From Nocardioides astragali (GTDB lineage: Bacteria; Actinomycetota; Actinomycetes; Propionibacteriales; Nocardioidaceae), in NCBI RefSeq assembly GCF_024436375.1, contig NZ_JAFMZM010000003.1:697544-761543 (forward strand): a DNA stretch of 64,000 bases, read 5' to 3'. Shown here in pieces: positions 39,030 to 47,475 of the stretch. Each line of letters begins with the position of its first letter. Within the stretch, counting starts at the first letter, position 1. The translations under genes were made by a program, and so were the position numbers. Below the pieces are notes generated by a model. The model ran no database searches. It was not told where the DNA came from and worked only from the letters and a program-made list of their open reading frames with translations.

Positions 39030-40211
39030 CTACGCGAGCGCCAGCGTCGCGTCCAGCACGAAAGCCGGGTCCTCCAGCCTGTCGCCGTAGACCTCGCGGA
39101 GCTGGCCGACGCGGTAGCGCACGGTCTGCGCATGCACGAAGAGCTCCTCGGCGACGGCGTCGCGGCGGCCGTGGTGGAGCAGCCAACTGCGCAGGGTGTC
39201 GGTGAGCTTCTCGGCCGTCGACGGGCGCAGGTCGGCCAAGGGTGCGAGCACACGGGCACGCAGGTCCGCGCGGGCCTCGCTGTCGGCGCCCAGGACCAGC
39301 GCGGCCAGGTGGTCGTCGGAGTCGACCAGCCCCTCCAGCCCGAGGGCGGCGCACCTCAGCGCGCGCCGGTGGGAACCGGATGCGTCGAGCCACGTCGTGC
39401 TCGGGCCGACGACGGCGTCGGTGCCGCGCAGCGCGCGCAGCACCGTACGACGTGAGGTCGCCGAACCGGTGGTGGGCACCAGCAACGAGGCAAGGCCTTC
39501 TGGGAGGCCGGGCACGTCGTCCGTGGGTTGCAGGGTGCCGGGGTCGAGGGCGGTGAAGGCGTGCGAGACCTGCGACTCCGGGAGGATCACCGCGGTCAGG
39601 GCCCCGGGCGGCTCCCAGCCGGCTCGCTGGGCCGCGGCGTTGATCGCGTCGGCCGGGGCGCCGGTCAGCAGCGCGCGGGCCAGGCGCTCGAGGTTGCGCT
39701 GCCGGACGCGTCCGCTGCTCTCGAGCTCGTCGGTGTGGCCGGCCACGGAGGCCGCCGAGAGCTCGTCGATGTAGGCGAAGACCAGCTCGGCGAAGCGGGC
39801 CAGCTGGCTCGCGTCGACCCCTGCCTCGACGGCCGCGTCGGCCATGTCCCGCCAGGACGCACGGGCGCCGATCCGGTAGGCGGCGAGCAGCGCCTCGACC
39901 GTGCGGCCGTTGCGCGCCTCGCCGCGGCCGAGCTGGTAGGCGCCCTCGATGGCGGGTGCCTTGGGGGCGTCGGCGTCCTGGCGGGTGGCGAGGGTCAGGA
40001 ACCCGCCGAGGGCGAGCTGCACCGCGTTGCGGATGACCTCGCCCATCCGCCCGCTCCAGGCGCCGGCATAGCTGGGCACCTCCTCGATGATGCTCACGAC
40101 GGCGCTGTCCGCGACCTCGGCCAGACGCGCACGGAGGGCCTCCGCGACCGCCGGGTCGAGACCGACGACCGTCGGCATTTGTGTGCTCCGGGGCACACCA
40201 CGAGGTGCCAT
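39030..40211 (-). CDS. PucR-family (CdaR-like) transcriptional regulator
   Basis: A 393-aa regulator. The N-terminal about 170 residues are the helical RsbR/PucR sensory region, the middle holds a degenerate GGDEF-like PucR section, and the C-terminus DAVAEELFVHAQTVRYRVGQLREVYG is the PucR helix-turn-helix. It is divergent from the ferredoxin reductase and desaturase genes with a large palindrome in between, so it most likely controls them and itself. This PucR/reductase/desaturase arrangement recurs in actinobacteria. The start may be ATG 40211 or ATG 40178 (MPTVVGLDP); neither has a clear ribosome-binding site. Confidence 0.85.
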   Translation of the reverse strand: MAPRGVPRSTQMPTVVGLDPAVAEALRARLAEVADSAVVSIIEEVPSYAGAWSGRMGEVIRNAVQLALGGFLTLATRQDADAPKAPAIEGAYQLGRGEARNGRTVEALLAAYRIGARASWRDMADAAVEAGVDASQLARFAELVFAYIDELSAASVAGHTDELESSGRVRQRNLERLARALLTGAPADAINAAAQRAGWEPPGALTAVILPESQVSHAFTALDPGTLQPTDDVPGLPEGLASLLVPTTGSATSRRTVLRALRGTDAVVGPSTTWLDASGSHRRALRCAALGLEGLVDSDDHLAALVLGADSEARADLRARVLAPLADLRPSTAEKLTDTLRSWLLHHGRRDAVAEELFVHAQTVRYRVGQLREVYGDRLEDPAFVLDATLALA

Positions 40212-40225
40212 CGTGACTCCTGGGG

Positions 40226-40254
40226 TCTGTTTTGTTCGCTGCGAACAATCAGAC
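40226..40254. promoter_or_regulatory. Palindromic operator between PucR regulator and desaturase operon
   Basis: The core TTGTTCGC-T-GCGAACAA (40232-40248) is a perfect 17-nt palindrome, flanked symmetrically by GTCTG (40226-40230) and CAGAC (40250-40254). It is the obvious binding site for the adjacent PucR regulator. Confidence 0.7.
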
Positions 40255-40314
40255 TACCCCGGATTCACGTGCGCAGGGCAGGAACATCCCGCCCCCGTCA
40301 GCGACATTTGATAC

Positions 40315-41433
40315 ATGAGCACGACTCTCGAGCCGCCCGTGCGCGGCACCCGCCTCCGGGACCAGCTGGTCCGGGTCGCTGAGGCTGCCACGACGCCGCT
40401 GCTCCCGGCCGACTTCATGGACCTGTTCGCCCCGCTGCGCTCCGGCGCCGACCTGCGCGGCCGGATCGAGGCGGTCCACCCCGAGACCGCCGACGCGGCC
40501 ACCATCGTGATCCGCCCGGGCGCCGACTGGGCCGGCCACGTGCCGGGCCAGTACCTGCGCATCGGCATCGACGTCGACGGCGTACGCCAGTGGCGCGCCT
40601 ACTCGCTGACCCACGGCCCGCGCCGCGACGGCCGCATCTCGATCACCGTCAAGGCCGTGCCCGACGGGCTCGTCAGCAACCACCTCGTCCACCGGGCCGA
40701 GCCCGGCACGATGGTGCACCTGGAGCAGGCCGCGGGCGAGTTCGTCCTCCCGCCCGAGGGTGGCAAGTTCCTCATGGTCACCGCCGGCTCGGGCATCACG
40801 CCCGTCATCGGCATGCTGCGCAACCTCTTCCCCAGCACCGACGACGGCGTGCTGCGCCCGGCCCGCAGCGCGCAGCACGACATCGTCGTGGTCCACGTCG
40901 CCCCCAGCCACCCGCACTCCATCTTCATCCGCGACCTCGAGGCCCTCCACGCCGCGGGTGCCATCCGGCTCGTCGCGAGGTACGACGACGAGCACGGCGT
41001 CCTCGACGTCGACGACCTGGCCGACCTGGTGCCCGACCTGGCCGAGCGCAGGACCCTCGCCTGCGGCCCGGGCGGCCTGCTCGACGCCTTGGCGGCCCAC
41101 CACGAGGCGGCCGGCATCAGCCTGACGACCGAGCAGTTCCGCACCGCCCGCGTCGAGCCGGGCGACGGCGGCACCGTGAGCTTCACCTCCGGCACCATCG
41201 TGGACGCCGACGGCGCCACGCCGATCCTCGACGCCGCCGAGGAGGCTGGCGTGCTGATGCCGAGCGGGTGCCGCATGGGCATCTGCATGGGCTGTGTCCT
41301 GCCGCTGCGCGAGGGCAGCGTCCGCGACCTGCGCAACGGCGCCATCACCACCGCTGTCCCCGGCGAGAGCGGCGACGTGAAGGTGCAGACGTGCATCAAC
41401 GCCGCCGCCGGCCCGTGCCACATCGACCACTGA
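40315..41433 (+). CDS. Ferredoxin reductase with C-terminal 2Fe-2S domain (desaturase electron donor)
   Basis: A 372-aa FNR-type flavoprotein. The FAD-binding barrel contains GQYLRIGI and WRAYSLTHGP, the NAD(P)H domain starts FLMVTAGSGITPVIGML, and the C-terminal ferredoxin domain carries SGCRMGICMGC and VQTCINAAAG for the 2Fe-2S cluster. It resembles the mycobacterial reductase Rv3230c that passes electrons to the DesA3 stearoyl-CoA desaturase, matching the desaturase gene 70 nt downstream. GACATT 6 nt before ATG 40315 is a possible leaderless -10. Confidence 0.87.
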   Translation: MSTTLEPPVRGTRLRDQLVRVAEAATTPLLPADFMDLFAPLRSGADLRGRIEAVHPETADAATIVIRPGADWAGHVPGQYLRIGIDVDGVRQWRAYSLTHGPRRDGRISITVKAVPDGLVSNHLVHRAEPGTMVHLEQAAGEFVLPPEGGKFLMVTAGSGITPVIGMLRNLFPSTDDGVLRPARSAQHDIVVVHVAPSHPHSIFIRDLEALHAAGAIRLVARYDDEHGVLDVDDLADLVPDLAERRTLACGPGGLLDALAAHHEAAGISLTTEQFRTARVEPGDGGTVSFTSGTIVDADGATPILDAAEEAGVLMPSGCRMGICMGCVLPLREGSVRDLRNGAITTAVPGESGDVKVQTCINAAAGPCHIDH

Positions 41434-41449
41434 CCTCATCCCACTGATC

Positions 41450-41484
41450 GGTCTCGTGACGGTCGCAGAGCGACCTCCTCGGCC
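41450..41484 (-). repeat. REP-like 35-nt palindromic element, copy 3 (reverse orientation)
   Basis: The reverse complement of this stretch matches 15722-15756 at 33 of 35 positions. It ends 19 nt before the desaturase ATG, exactly as copy 1 ends 19 nt before bkdC. Confidence 0.8.
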
Positions 41485-41503
41485 CGCCAACGGAAGGAAC
41501 CCC

Positions 41504-42742
41504 ATGACCACGATCCAGAAGAAGTCCGCCCTCCCCGGCCAGACCAACCCGATCGCGCACCTCACCGAGGCCGACATCGAGCAGATCGGCATCGAGCTCG
41601 ACGCCATCCGCCAGGACGTCCTCGACGACCGCGGCGCGAGCGACGCGGCCTACATCCGGCGCGTCATCGACACCCAGCGCAAGCTCGAGCTCGCCTCGCG
41701 CGCGGTGCTGCTGTTCAGCGCCTTCCCGCCCGCGTGGGTGCTCGGCACGCTCGGGCTGAGCGTCTCCAAGATCCTCGACAACATGGAGATCGGCCACAAC
41801 ATCCTCCACGGCCAGTGGGACTGGATGCGCGACCCCAAGATCCACTCCAGCGTGTGGGAGTGGGACATGGCCTCGCCCGCCGATCAGTGGAAGCACAGCC
41901 ACAACGAGGTCCACCACACCTACACCAACGTCATCGGCAAGGACAACGACCTCGGCTACGGCATCATGCGCGTCGACGAGGACCAGACCTGGGCGCCCAT
42001 GCACCTCGGTCAGCCGGTGTGGTGCTTCATCAACGCCGTGTTCTTCGAGTACGGCATCGCGGCCTACGACCTCGACCTCGGCGCCGTGGTCAAGAAGAAG
42101 CAGACCAAGGACCCCGACTTCCGTCGTCGCGCCAAGCAGGTGCTGGGCAAGATCCGCAGGCAGGTGACCAAGGACTACGTCGTCCACCCCGCGCTGTCGA
42201 TCCCGACCGGCTCGTTCCTCCCGACGCTCGCGGCCAACTTCACCGCCAACGTCGTGCGCAACCTCTGGTCCAACTCGATCATCCTGTGCGGCCACTTCCC
42301 CGAGGGCGTCGAGACCTTCGAGAAGCGATCGATCGAGGGCGAGACCAAGGGTGAGTGGTACGTCCGCCAGATGCTCGGCTCGGCCAACATCTCCGGCTCG
42401 AAGGCCCTCCACCTGATGTCGGGCAACCTTTCCCACCAGATCGAGCACCACCTCTTCCCCGACCTGCCGTCCAACCGCTACGCGGAGATCGCGCCCAAGG
42501 TGCAGGCACTCTTCGACAAGTACGACCTCACCTACTGCGCGCGGCCGCTGGTGCCGCAGGTCTACTCGGCCTGGCACAAGGTCGTACGCCTGTCGCTCCC
42601 CAACGGGTGGCTCGCCACGACCAACGCCAAGAACGCTCCCCAGCAGCTCGCCATCCTCTACAAGATGGCCACCGGTGACCGTCGTACGCGTCGCCTGCTG
42701 GGCCGCAAGCTCGAGAGCGAGTCCCGGGCGGCCGCCGCCTGA
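41504..42742 (+). CDS. Membrane acyl-CoA / fatty-acid desaturase
   Basis: A 412-aa di-iron desaturase with the three histidine boxes HNILH (about residues 98-102), HSHNEVHH (131-138) and HQIEHH (311-316). A hydrophobic segment lies just before box 1 (LLFSAFPPAWVLGTLGLSV); a second hydrophobic stretch occurs near residue 230. It resembles DesA3-like stearoyl-CoA delta-9 desaturases and takes electrons from the preceding reductase. AAGGA just upstream fixes the ATG at 41504. A REP-like element lies between the two genes but an operon remains likely. Confidence 0.87.
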   Translation: MTTIQKKSALPGQTNPIAHLTEADIEQIGIELDAIRQDVLDDRGASDAAYIRRVIDTQRKLELASRAVLLFSAFPPAWVLGTLGLSVSKILDNMEIGHNILHGQWDWMRDPKIHSSVWEWDMASPADQWKHSHNEVHHTYTNVIGKDNDLGYGIMRVDEDQTWAPMHLGQPVWCFINAVFFEYGIAAYDLDLGAVVKKKQTKDPDFRRRAKQVLGKIRRQVTKDYVVHPALSIPTGSFLPTLAANFTANVVRNLWSNSIILCGHFPEGVETFEKRSIEGETKGEWYVRQMLGSANISGSKALHLMSGNLSHQIEHHLFPDLPSNRYAEIAPKVQALFDKYDLTYCARPLVPQVYSAWHKVVRLSLPNGWLATTNAKNAPQQLAILYKMATGDRRTRRLLGRKLESESRAAAA

Positions 42743-42782
42743 GCCCGTCTTGACCAATCCAGCTCGAAGCCCGCGACGAACT

Positions 42783-42791
42783 GGTCTGGAC
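42783..42791 (+). promoter_or_regulatory. Variant of the GGTCTGG intergenic motif upstream of the small genes
   Basis: GGTCTGGAC followed by CCTACGG and TGTATC. A loosely similar CCTATCCGG...TGATAC follows the copy at 12655, and GTGATAC follows the copy at 8483. Possibly a shared promoter architecture. Confidence 0.25.
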
Positions 42792-42868
42792 GACCGTAGT
42801 CCTACGGATGTATCAGGACGCCCGACCGTGCATCCTTGATGGCAACAGCTGGAGGACGTGGGGAGCAG

Positions 42869-42907
42869 ATGAGCACACGCACCAAGACGAAGGGGGCGAT
42901 CCGATGA
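42869..42907 (+). CDS. 12-codon leader ORF overlapping the next small gene
   Basis: ATG 42869, preceded by GGGGAG, opens MSTRTKTKGAIR and stops at a TGA that overlaps the ATG of the next frame (ATGA). Its content is basic and polar. The arrangement is that of translational coupling; whether the peptide itself matters is unknown. Confidence 0.35.
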   Translation: MSTRTKTKGAIR

Positions 42908-43044
42908 TCCGCATCGGCTCGGTGGGGGAGATCTCCGTGGAGGACGCGGCGAACGCGCCGTGTGCAGAGAGGTCCCGGCCGCTGCTGCCGCGGCCGCGTG
43001 GGTCCGTGGACAGCGAGTCACCGGCGCACAAGCCGGCTGCCTGA
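42904..43044 (+). CDS. Small hypothetical protein (46 aa)
   Basis: Encodes MIRIGSVGEISVEDAANAPC followed by an Arg/Pro-rich tail. There is one cysteine and no signal peptide or membrane segment. AAGGGGG precedes the ATG, and a 12-codon frame ends on it. A 13-bp hairpin about 80 nt downstream looks like its terminator. I do not recognise a family; coding status rests on the start context and the hairpin. Confidence 0.35.
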   Translation: MIRIGSVGEISVEDAANAPCAERSRPLLPRPRGSVDSESPAHKPAA

Positions 43045-43126
43045 GAAGGGGACGACCGCCTGGCAGGTGGTTGGCAACGAGCTCGGTCAAGTGACGGCCA
43101 CTGTCAAGGCCTCACCGGGTGTCCTG

Positions 43127-43160
43127 CGGGAGACGGTCCTCTGGTCTGGACCGTCTCCCG
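43127..43160 (+). terminator. Strong hairpin between two small genes
   Basis: CGGGAGACGGTCC and GGACCGTCTCCCG pair perfectly over 13 bp with an 8-nt loop. The variant motif GGTCTGGACC (43143-43152) spans the loop and right arm. The rest of the gap to 43270 holds TGTCAAGGCCTC (43102-43113) and AGGCTTCTCCT (43173-43183), which recur in the leader at 12701-12778. Confidence 0.65.
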
Positions 43161-43270
43161 AAGAGTTTCCGAAGGCTTCTCCTAGTGCCCTCCGGCCGCT
43201 CCTGGCGCTCCTAGCCTGTTGTCAGGCGGACCGTGGGGGCCCGCCACTTTGGGGGGAAGGAGATCCGCCG

Positions 43271-43528
43271 ATGAAGCGTCACATGGACGACCAGCCGTCG
43301 AACCTCGCGGGTCGGCTCAAGGACCTCGAGCACTTCACGGGCGGGCTCGTCGGCGGTCGCGAGCACGTGCCCGATCACGAGGCGGAGCCGGTGCCGATCA
43401 GCACGAGCCGGGCGACGCGCGTACCGGTTCCACGGCGCTCGCGCGTCTTCCTGCGCACCGGTGACGGCCACGGCGCCTTCGCCGACCTGACGCTCACGGC
43501 TCCGCATCCGCGGATTGCCCTGGACTGA
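43271..43528 (+). CDS. Small hypothetical protein (85 aa)
   Basis: AAGGAG at 43257-43262 is well placed for ATG 43271. The protein is hydrophilic, His/Arg-rich (MKRHMDDQPSNLAGRLKDLE at the start, RVPVPRRSRVFLRTG near residue 55) with no cysteine, signal peptide or membrane segment. No family is recognised. It has its own upstream leader with words shared with the leader of the 12968-13161 peptide genes. Confidence 0.5.
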   Translation: MKRHMDDQPSNLAGRLKDLEHFTGGLVGGREHVPDHEAEPVPISTSRATRVPVPRRSRVFLRTGDGHGAFADLTLTAPHPRIALD

Positions 43529-43608
43529 CGTCGGGGACTGATCACCGGGGTGGCGCAGCGCGGGGGCTGTCGTCGCTGCGCCTCCCCGGACCAAGCGGAG
43601 TGCTCGCC

Positions 43609-43614
43609 TAGAGT
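43609..43614 (+). promoter_or_regulatory. Putative -10 box of a leaderless transcript (propeller protein gene)
   Basis: TAGAGT ends 6 nt before GTG 43621. Confidence 0.5.
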
Positions 43615-43620
43615 CGCCCG

Positions 43621-45147
43621 GTGGTCTGGCTGGTCGGTGCGCTCCTGCTTCTCTGGATTGCCTGGGGACCGGCCGTCCTCGTCGCCGCCGCCGCGGCCCT
43701 GTGCGTGCCGCGGATCCGCTGGTGGGTGCAGGACCGCATCCATGTCAGTCGCCGCGTCGCCGGCTGGATGGCGGGCGCGCTCACGGCACTGGTCGCCCTC
43801 GTCCTCGTCGTGCCCGACGGCTGGCTCCCGATCCCGCCCGCGCCGGGCGTCTGGGCCGGACCGTCGTACGTCGGTCGGCCAGCGAGTCCGCATCCGGTGG
43901 CGCTCGCCGAGGTGACGCAGCACCCCCACCTCGCACCCGGTTCGCCGTCGGCGCGCACCGGGCCGCTCGGCTTGCAGCCCGAGGTGGAGACCGCCTGGCT
44001 GGGCAGCCAGCGCTGCGGCCACCTCGAGCTCATCTCGGACGACCGTCTGGTCGCGCTCTGCACGGACCGGTCGGGCCCCAGCCTCCGCCTGGTCGACGCC
44101 GACACGATGCGCCCGACGACGACCCGGGACCTGCCGGACCGGGTGGACGGCTCGTCGTGCACGGGCGAGGCCTTCTACCTCGACGAGACCGGTCGGGTGG
44201 TGGTGGCCACGACCGACCGCCAGGTCCTCGCGGTCCGCACCGCTACGGCGACCGGGGCGGCCGGGTTCGCGACCGACACGACCTGGGACCTCAAGCCCTA
44301 CATCCCCCACGGCGACTGCCTCGTGGCGTTGGCCCCGGACTGGTCCGGGCGGATCTGGTGGGCCTCGCAGCAGGGACTCGTCGGCACCATCCCTTCCGAC
44401 CCCCACCCCGCCCCCGACTCCGGCGGAGTGCAGGTCGTCGACCTCGGCGAGGACGTCCGCCGGGGCTTCGCGACGGACGAGGCAGGAGGCGTGTACGTCG
44501 TCACGGACGCATCGCTCCACCGGCTCGTCGCCGGTCCGGACGGGTCGCCGCAGGCCACCTGGCGCACGGCGTACGACGGCACCAGCGGCTCGGCCCCGGT
44601 CCTCCTCGACCGCGGTGCCGTGGCGATCACCGACTCGGTCGACGGGCGGACGGGCGTGCTGTTCGTGTCGCGCGACGGAGGGCAGGTGATCTGCCGCCAG
44701 CCCGTCTTCGAGGAGGGCGAGAGCTCCACCGACAGCTCGCTGGCGTCGCTGGGCTCCGGGGTGGTGGTGACCAACAACCACGACTACTCCTCGCCACGCA
44801 GCACCCTGCTCGGCTTCACGAGCAGTCCTGGTATCGCCCGGGTCGACCTCGTCGACGGAGCCTGCGTCGAGCGCTGGACCAGCGAGGCGGTCTCCCCGAG
44901 CTCGGGCGTGACGGCGAGCTGGCCCCTCGGTCTGGTCTATGCGTGGACCAAGCGACCGTCGCTGCTGGGGGTGAGCGCGTGGTACCTCACGGCCATCGAC
45001 GTCGAGTCCGGGCGGAGCATGTGGAGCGTGCGCACCGGCACCGGTCTCCACGCCGGCAGCGACCACTCCGAGATCGCCCTCGGGCCGGACGGGTCGGCCT
45101 GGATCGGCACGATGGCAGGACTGGTGCGGGTCCGCGACCGGCGATGA
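43621..45147 (+). CDS. Membrane-anchored beta-propeller (PQQ-like) protein
   Basis: A 508-aa protein. The first about 70 residues have two membrane segments (LVGALLLLWIAWGPAVLVAAAAAL and VAGWMAGALTALVALVLVV), followed by an exported domain made of repeated blade-like segments such as LVDADTMRPTTTRDL, FYLDETGRVVVATTDRQVLAV, IALGPDGSAWIGTMAGLV. This is the pattern of PQQ/YncE-like propellers without a visible PQQ site. Function unknown. It is probably a leaderless mRNA starting at the GTG. Confidence 0.7.
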   Translation: MVWLVGALLLLWIAWGPAVLVAAAAALCVPRIRWWVQDRIHVSRRVAGWMAGALTALVALVLVVPDGWLPIPPAPGVWAGPSYVGRPASPHPVALAEVTQHPHLAPGSPSARTGPLGLQPEVETAWLGSQRCGHLELISDDRLVALCTDRSGPSLRLVDADTMRPTTTRDLPDRVDGSSCTGEAFYLDETGRVVVATTDRQVLAVRTATATGAAGFATDTTWDLKPYIPHGDCLVALAPDWSGRIWWASQQGLVGTIPSDPHPAPDSGGVQVVDLGEDVRRGFATDEAGGVYVVTDASLHRLVAGPDGSPQATWRTAYDGTSGSAPVLLDRGAVAITDSVDGRTGVLFVSRDGGQVICRQPVFEEGESSTDSSLASLGSGVVVTNNHDYSSPRSTLLGFTSSPGIARVDLVDGACVERWTSEAVSPSSGVTASWPLGLVYAWTKRPSLLGVSAWYLTAIDVESGRSMWSVRTGTGLHAGSDHSEIALGPDGSAWIGTMAGLVRVRDRR

Positions 45148-45163
45148 ATCCGCCCCTCCGCCC

Positions 45164-45227
45164 GGTATCTAGGGATGTTCTGGTCGTACGGACGGGGCTG
45201 CGACCTACCAGAACGTCCCTAGATACC
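45164..45227. repeat. 64-nt dispersed inverted repeat, copy 2
   Basis: Arms 45164-45184 and 45207-45227 pair over 21 bp with one G-T pair; same arm sequence and same total length as 17336-17399. It again lies between convergent genes (stops at 45147 and 45255). Confidence 0.8.
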
Positions 45228-45254
45228 CGGCCCGGCCGGCAGGCCAGGTCGGCG

Positions 45255-46184
45255 CTAGGGCCAGCTCAGCCCGACGGTCGCCTCGCTGGTCTCCCACAGC
45301 CGGCGCTGCGCCATCTCGTCGCGCGCGAGCGGCGCGGTGCCGACGATGCGGGGACGGCCACTGGCCTGCCCGGGGCCGCCAGGGCCGACGTACGTCCCAC
45401 CCGGCAGGTCGGCGGTGGCGGCCATGAGGACCGGCCAGGCGCCGGCGGCCGCCGTCTGAGCGACCGCCTTGACGGCTGCGTCCAGGATCGCCGCCCGGCG
45501 TCCCTCCGTGCTGCCGAGCTGGCCGTTGACGGCGAGGTGGGTGCCGGCCAGACCGGGGTGGGCGGCGAGCGCGATCACGGGCAGCCCTGCCCTGCGCAGC
45601 CGTCGGTCGAGCTCGAACGTGAAGATCAGGTTGGCGAGCTTGGTCTGGCTGTAGACCATCCAGCGGCGGTAGCGCCGCCGCGAGCGTGGGTCACCGAGCG
45701 GCGCGGACCGCGCCACCCGGTGCATCTGCGAGGACAGGGTGACCACCCGGCCCTCGCCCGAGGCGACCAGCTGGTCGAGCAGCAGGCCGGTGAGGAGGAA
45801 GGGGCCGAAGTGGTTGGTCGCCATCTGCGACTCCAGGCCGTCGACGGTCCGGTGGAACGGGCTGGCCATGATGCCGGCGTTGTTGACCAGCAGGTGGATC
45901 GGCCCGAGCTCGCCCGCCGCCTCGGCCGCCGCGCGCACCGAGGCCAGGTCGGCGAGGTCCAGCACGAGGGTGTCGACCGAGGCATCGGGCACCTCGGCGC
46001 CGATCGCGTCGGCGGCAGCCTCGAGCTTGGACGGCGTACGTCCGGCGAGGGCGACTCGCGCCCCGTGCCGGGCGAGCTCGAGCGCGGTGTGGAACCCGAG
46101 TCCACCCAAGGTCGGCCCGGTGACCACCGCGGTCCGGCCACCCAGGTCACCGATGTCGTCGGTCGTCCAGGCTGTCGTGCTCAC
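45255..46184 (-). CDS. Short-chain dehydrogenase/reductase
   Basis: A 309-aa classical SDR of the retinol-dehydrogenase/WW-domain-oxidoreductase-like group. TGPTLGGLG is the cofactor loop, LDLADLASV the Asp adenine region, LVNNAGIM the NNAG motif, LSSQMH the catalytic Ser and YSQTKLAN the YxxxK pair. The substrate is unknown. GTG 46184 overlaps the TGA of the upstream maleylpyruvate-isomerase-family gene by 3 nt, so they form an operon. Confidence 0.85.
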   Translation of the reverse strand: MSTTAWTTDDIGDLGGRTAVVTGPTLGGLGFHTALELARHGARVALAGRTPSKLEAAADAIGAEVPDASVDTLVLDLADLASVRAAAEAAGELGPIHLLVNNAGIMASPFHRTVDGLESQMATNHFGPFLLTGLLLDQLVASGEGRVVTLSSQMHRVARSAPLGDPRSRRRYRRWMVYSQTKLANLIFTFELDRRLRRAGLPVIALAAHPGLAGTHLAVNGQLGSTEGRRAAILDAAVKAVAQTAAAGAWPVLMAATADLPGGTYVGPGGPGQASGRPRIVGTAPLARDEMAQRRLWETSEATVGLSWP

Positions 46185-46993
46185 GGGGTGACCGCCATGG
46201 CGGCGAGGACGCGCTCGCCCAGCTCGACGTCGCCCGACACCTGTGCCTCGCCCGGGGCGGCCGGCCGGCGTCCCCCTGCGAGCACGATGAACGTCTCGCG
46301 TTCCATGGCCAGGGTCACCGTCGGCTCGTCGTCCGGCGTGCCGGTGCGACCGCGTCCGTCGTCGCCGACCACGGCTGTCGCCGGGGGGTGTCCCGCCACC
46401 TCGACGCGTACGACGCTGCCGGCCGGTGCCTGCGCGCGCTTGCCGACGATGAAGGGCAGGCTCTCCAGGAGGTAGTCGGCTGCGTGCACTGCGGGCGCGG
46501 AGTCGAGGTTGCCCGGCATGTGGAGCGCGCGGCGGATGTCCTGCTCGTGCATCCACACGTCCAGCGGACGGTTGCGCAGGAGCCGCCCGGTGGTCCAGCC
46601 GATCGCGCCGAACACACCAGGGGCGGGCGTCGCCGGGTCCGACGGAGGCTCGGCGAGCAGCTGGGTGTGGCGGGCCGTGGTCGACTCGCGGATCTCCGTG
46701 ATCAGCGCGTCGGGCGACTCGTGGCGGCGGGCCACCACGCCCTGCTCGGTGAACTTCCCCATCATCCCGCGGGCGTGGGGCGCGTCGCCGACCTCGATGT
46801 CGTCGTGGGACCGGCCCGCGAGCAGCGCCTCGAGGTGGGCGGTGTGCGCCGCCACGGCATGGACGTCCCATCCGGGCAGGTCGGTCGGTGTGGGCCACTG
46901 GTCGTCGCCGACGTGCTCGAGCAGGTGGGTGAAGGAGTCGACCGCCTCCCACCACACGGCGACGAGGGCGCTCAACCGGTCCGCATCGGTCAT
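46181..46993 (-). CDS. Maleylpyruvate isomerase family (mycothiol-dependent, DinB-like) protein
   Basis: A 270-aa protein. The N-terminal about 150 residues form the DinB/MDMPI four-helix domain with LPGWDVHAVAAHTAHLEALL (family metal histidines) and NRPLDVWMHEQDIRRAL; the C-terminal part resembles the SCP-like MDMPI C domain. Family members use mycothiol or act as metal-binding thiol transferases in the cytoplasm. I start it at ATG 46993 (MTDADRLSALVAVWW), where the family N-terminus begins; upstream codons look non-coding. The TGA overlaps the SDR start. Confidence 0.82.
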   Translation of the reverse strand: MTDADRLSALVAVWWEAVDSFTHLLEHVGDDQWPTPTDLPGWDVHAVAAHTAHLEALLAGRSHDDIEVGDAPHARGMMGKFTEQGVVARRHESPDALITEIRESTTARHTQLLAEPPSDPATPAPGVFGAIGWTTGRLLRNRPLDVWMHEQDIRRALHMPGNLDSAPAVHAADYLLESLPFIVGKRAQAPAGSVVRVEVAGHPPATAVVGDDGRGRTGTPDDEPTVTLAMERETFIVLAGGRRPAAPGEAQVSGDVELGERVLAAMAVTP

Positions 46994-47165
46994 GGGGCTA
47001 GAGCGTAGGGCCACCCTCACTGACGTACCGCCCTCGCGCTGGTCCCGCGGCACGGGTGGTCACCCACATGGGTGACGGCCGCTCGGAATCCGGGTCGCAC
47101 AGCCATACGCTGAAAGGGACGGCCGGACCCCGAGCCGGCCGCGCCCACCGCACGAAGGAGTCGTC

Positions 47166-47378
47166 ATGGGTATCGGAATCGGCATCGTGCTGCTCGTCAT
47201 CGGCCTGATCCTCCTCTTCGCCATCAACGAGTTCCCCGCCTCCGTCCAGGAGGTCGTGGAGCCCATCACGGTGGGATGGATCTTCGTCATCGCCGGGGTC
47301 CTCGCTCTCGTGCTCGGACTGGTGATGAACAACCAGCGGTCGAAGACGACGCACGTGGAGGAGCGCCGCGAGATGTGA
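47166..47378 (+). CDS. DUF6458-type small membrane protein
   Basis: A 70-aa protein with two membrane segments: GIGIGIVLLVIGLILLFAI and ITVGWIFVIAGVLALVLGLV, followed by a basic-acidic tail. The pattern MGIGxGIxLLxIGxIL...TVGWIxxIAG is that of small actinobacterial DUF6458 proteins of unknown function. GAAGGAG lies just before the ATG. Confidence 0.8.
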   Translation: MGIGIGIVLLVIGLILLFAINEFPASVQEVVEPITVGWIFVIAGVLALVLGLVMNNQRSKTTHVEERREM

Positions 47379-47475
47379 GGCATCGGGCGAGGCGCCGGGA
47401 CAACTTTCGGCGCCCCGCCCGCATCTATCCTGCGTCCGGCGCGCTCGGTGCCGCCGTCTCGCTGGAGGAAGTCTC

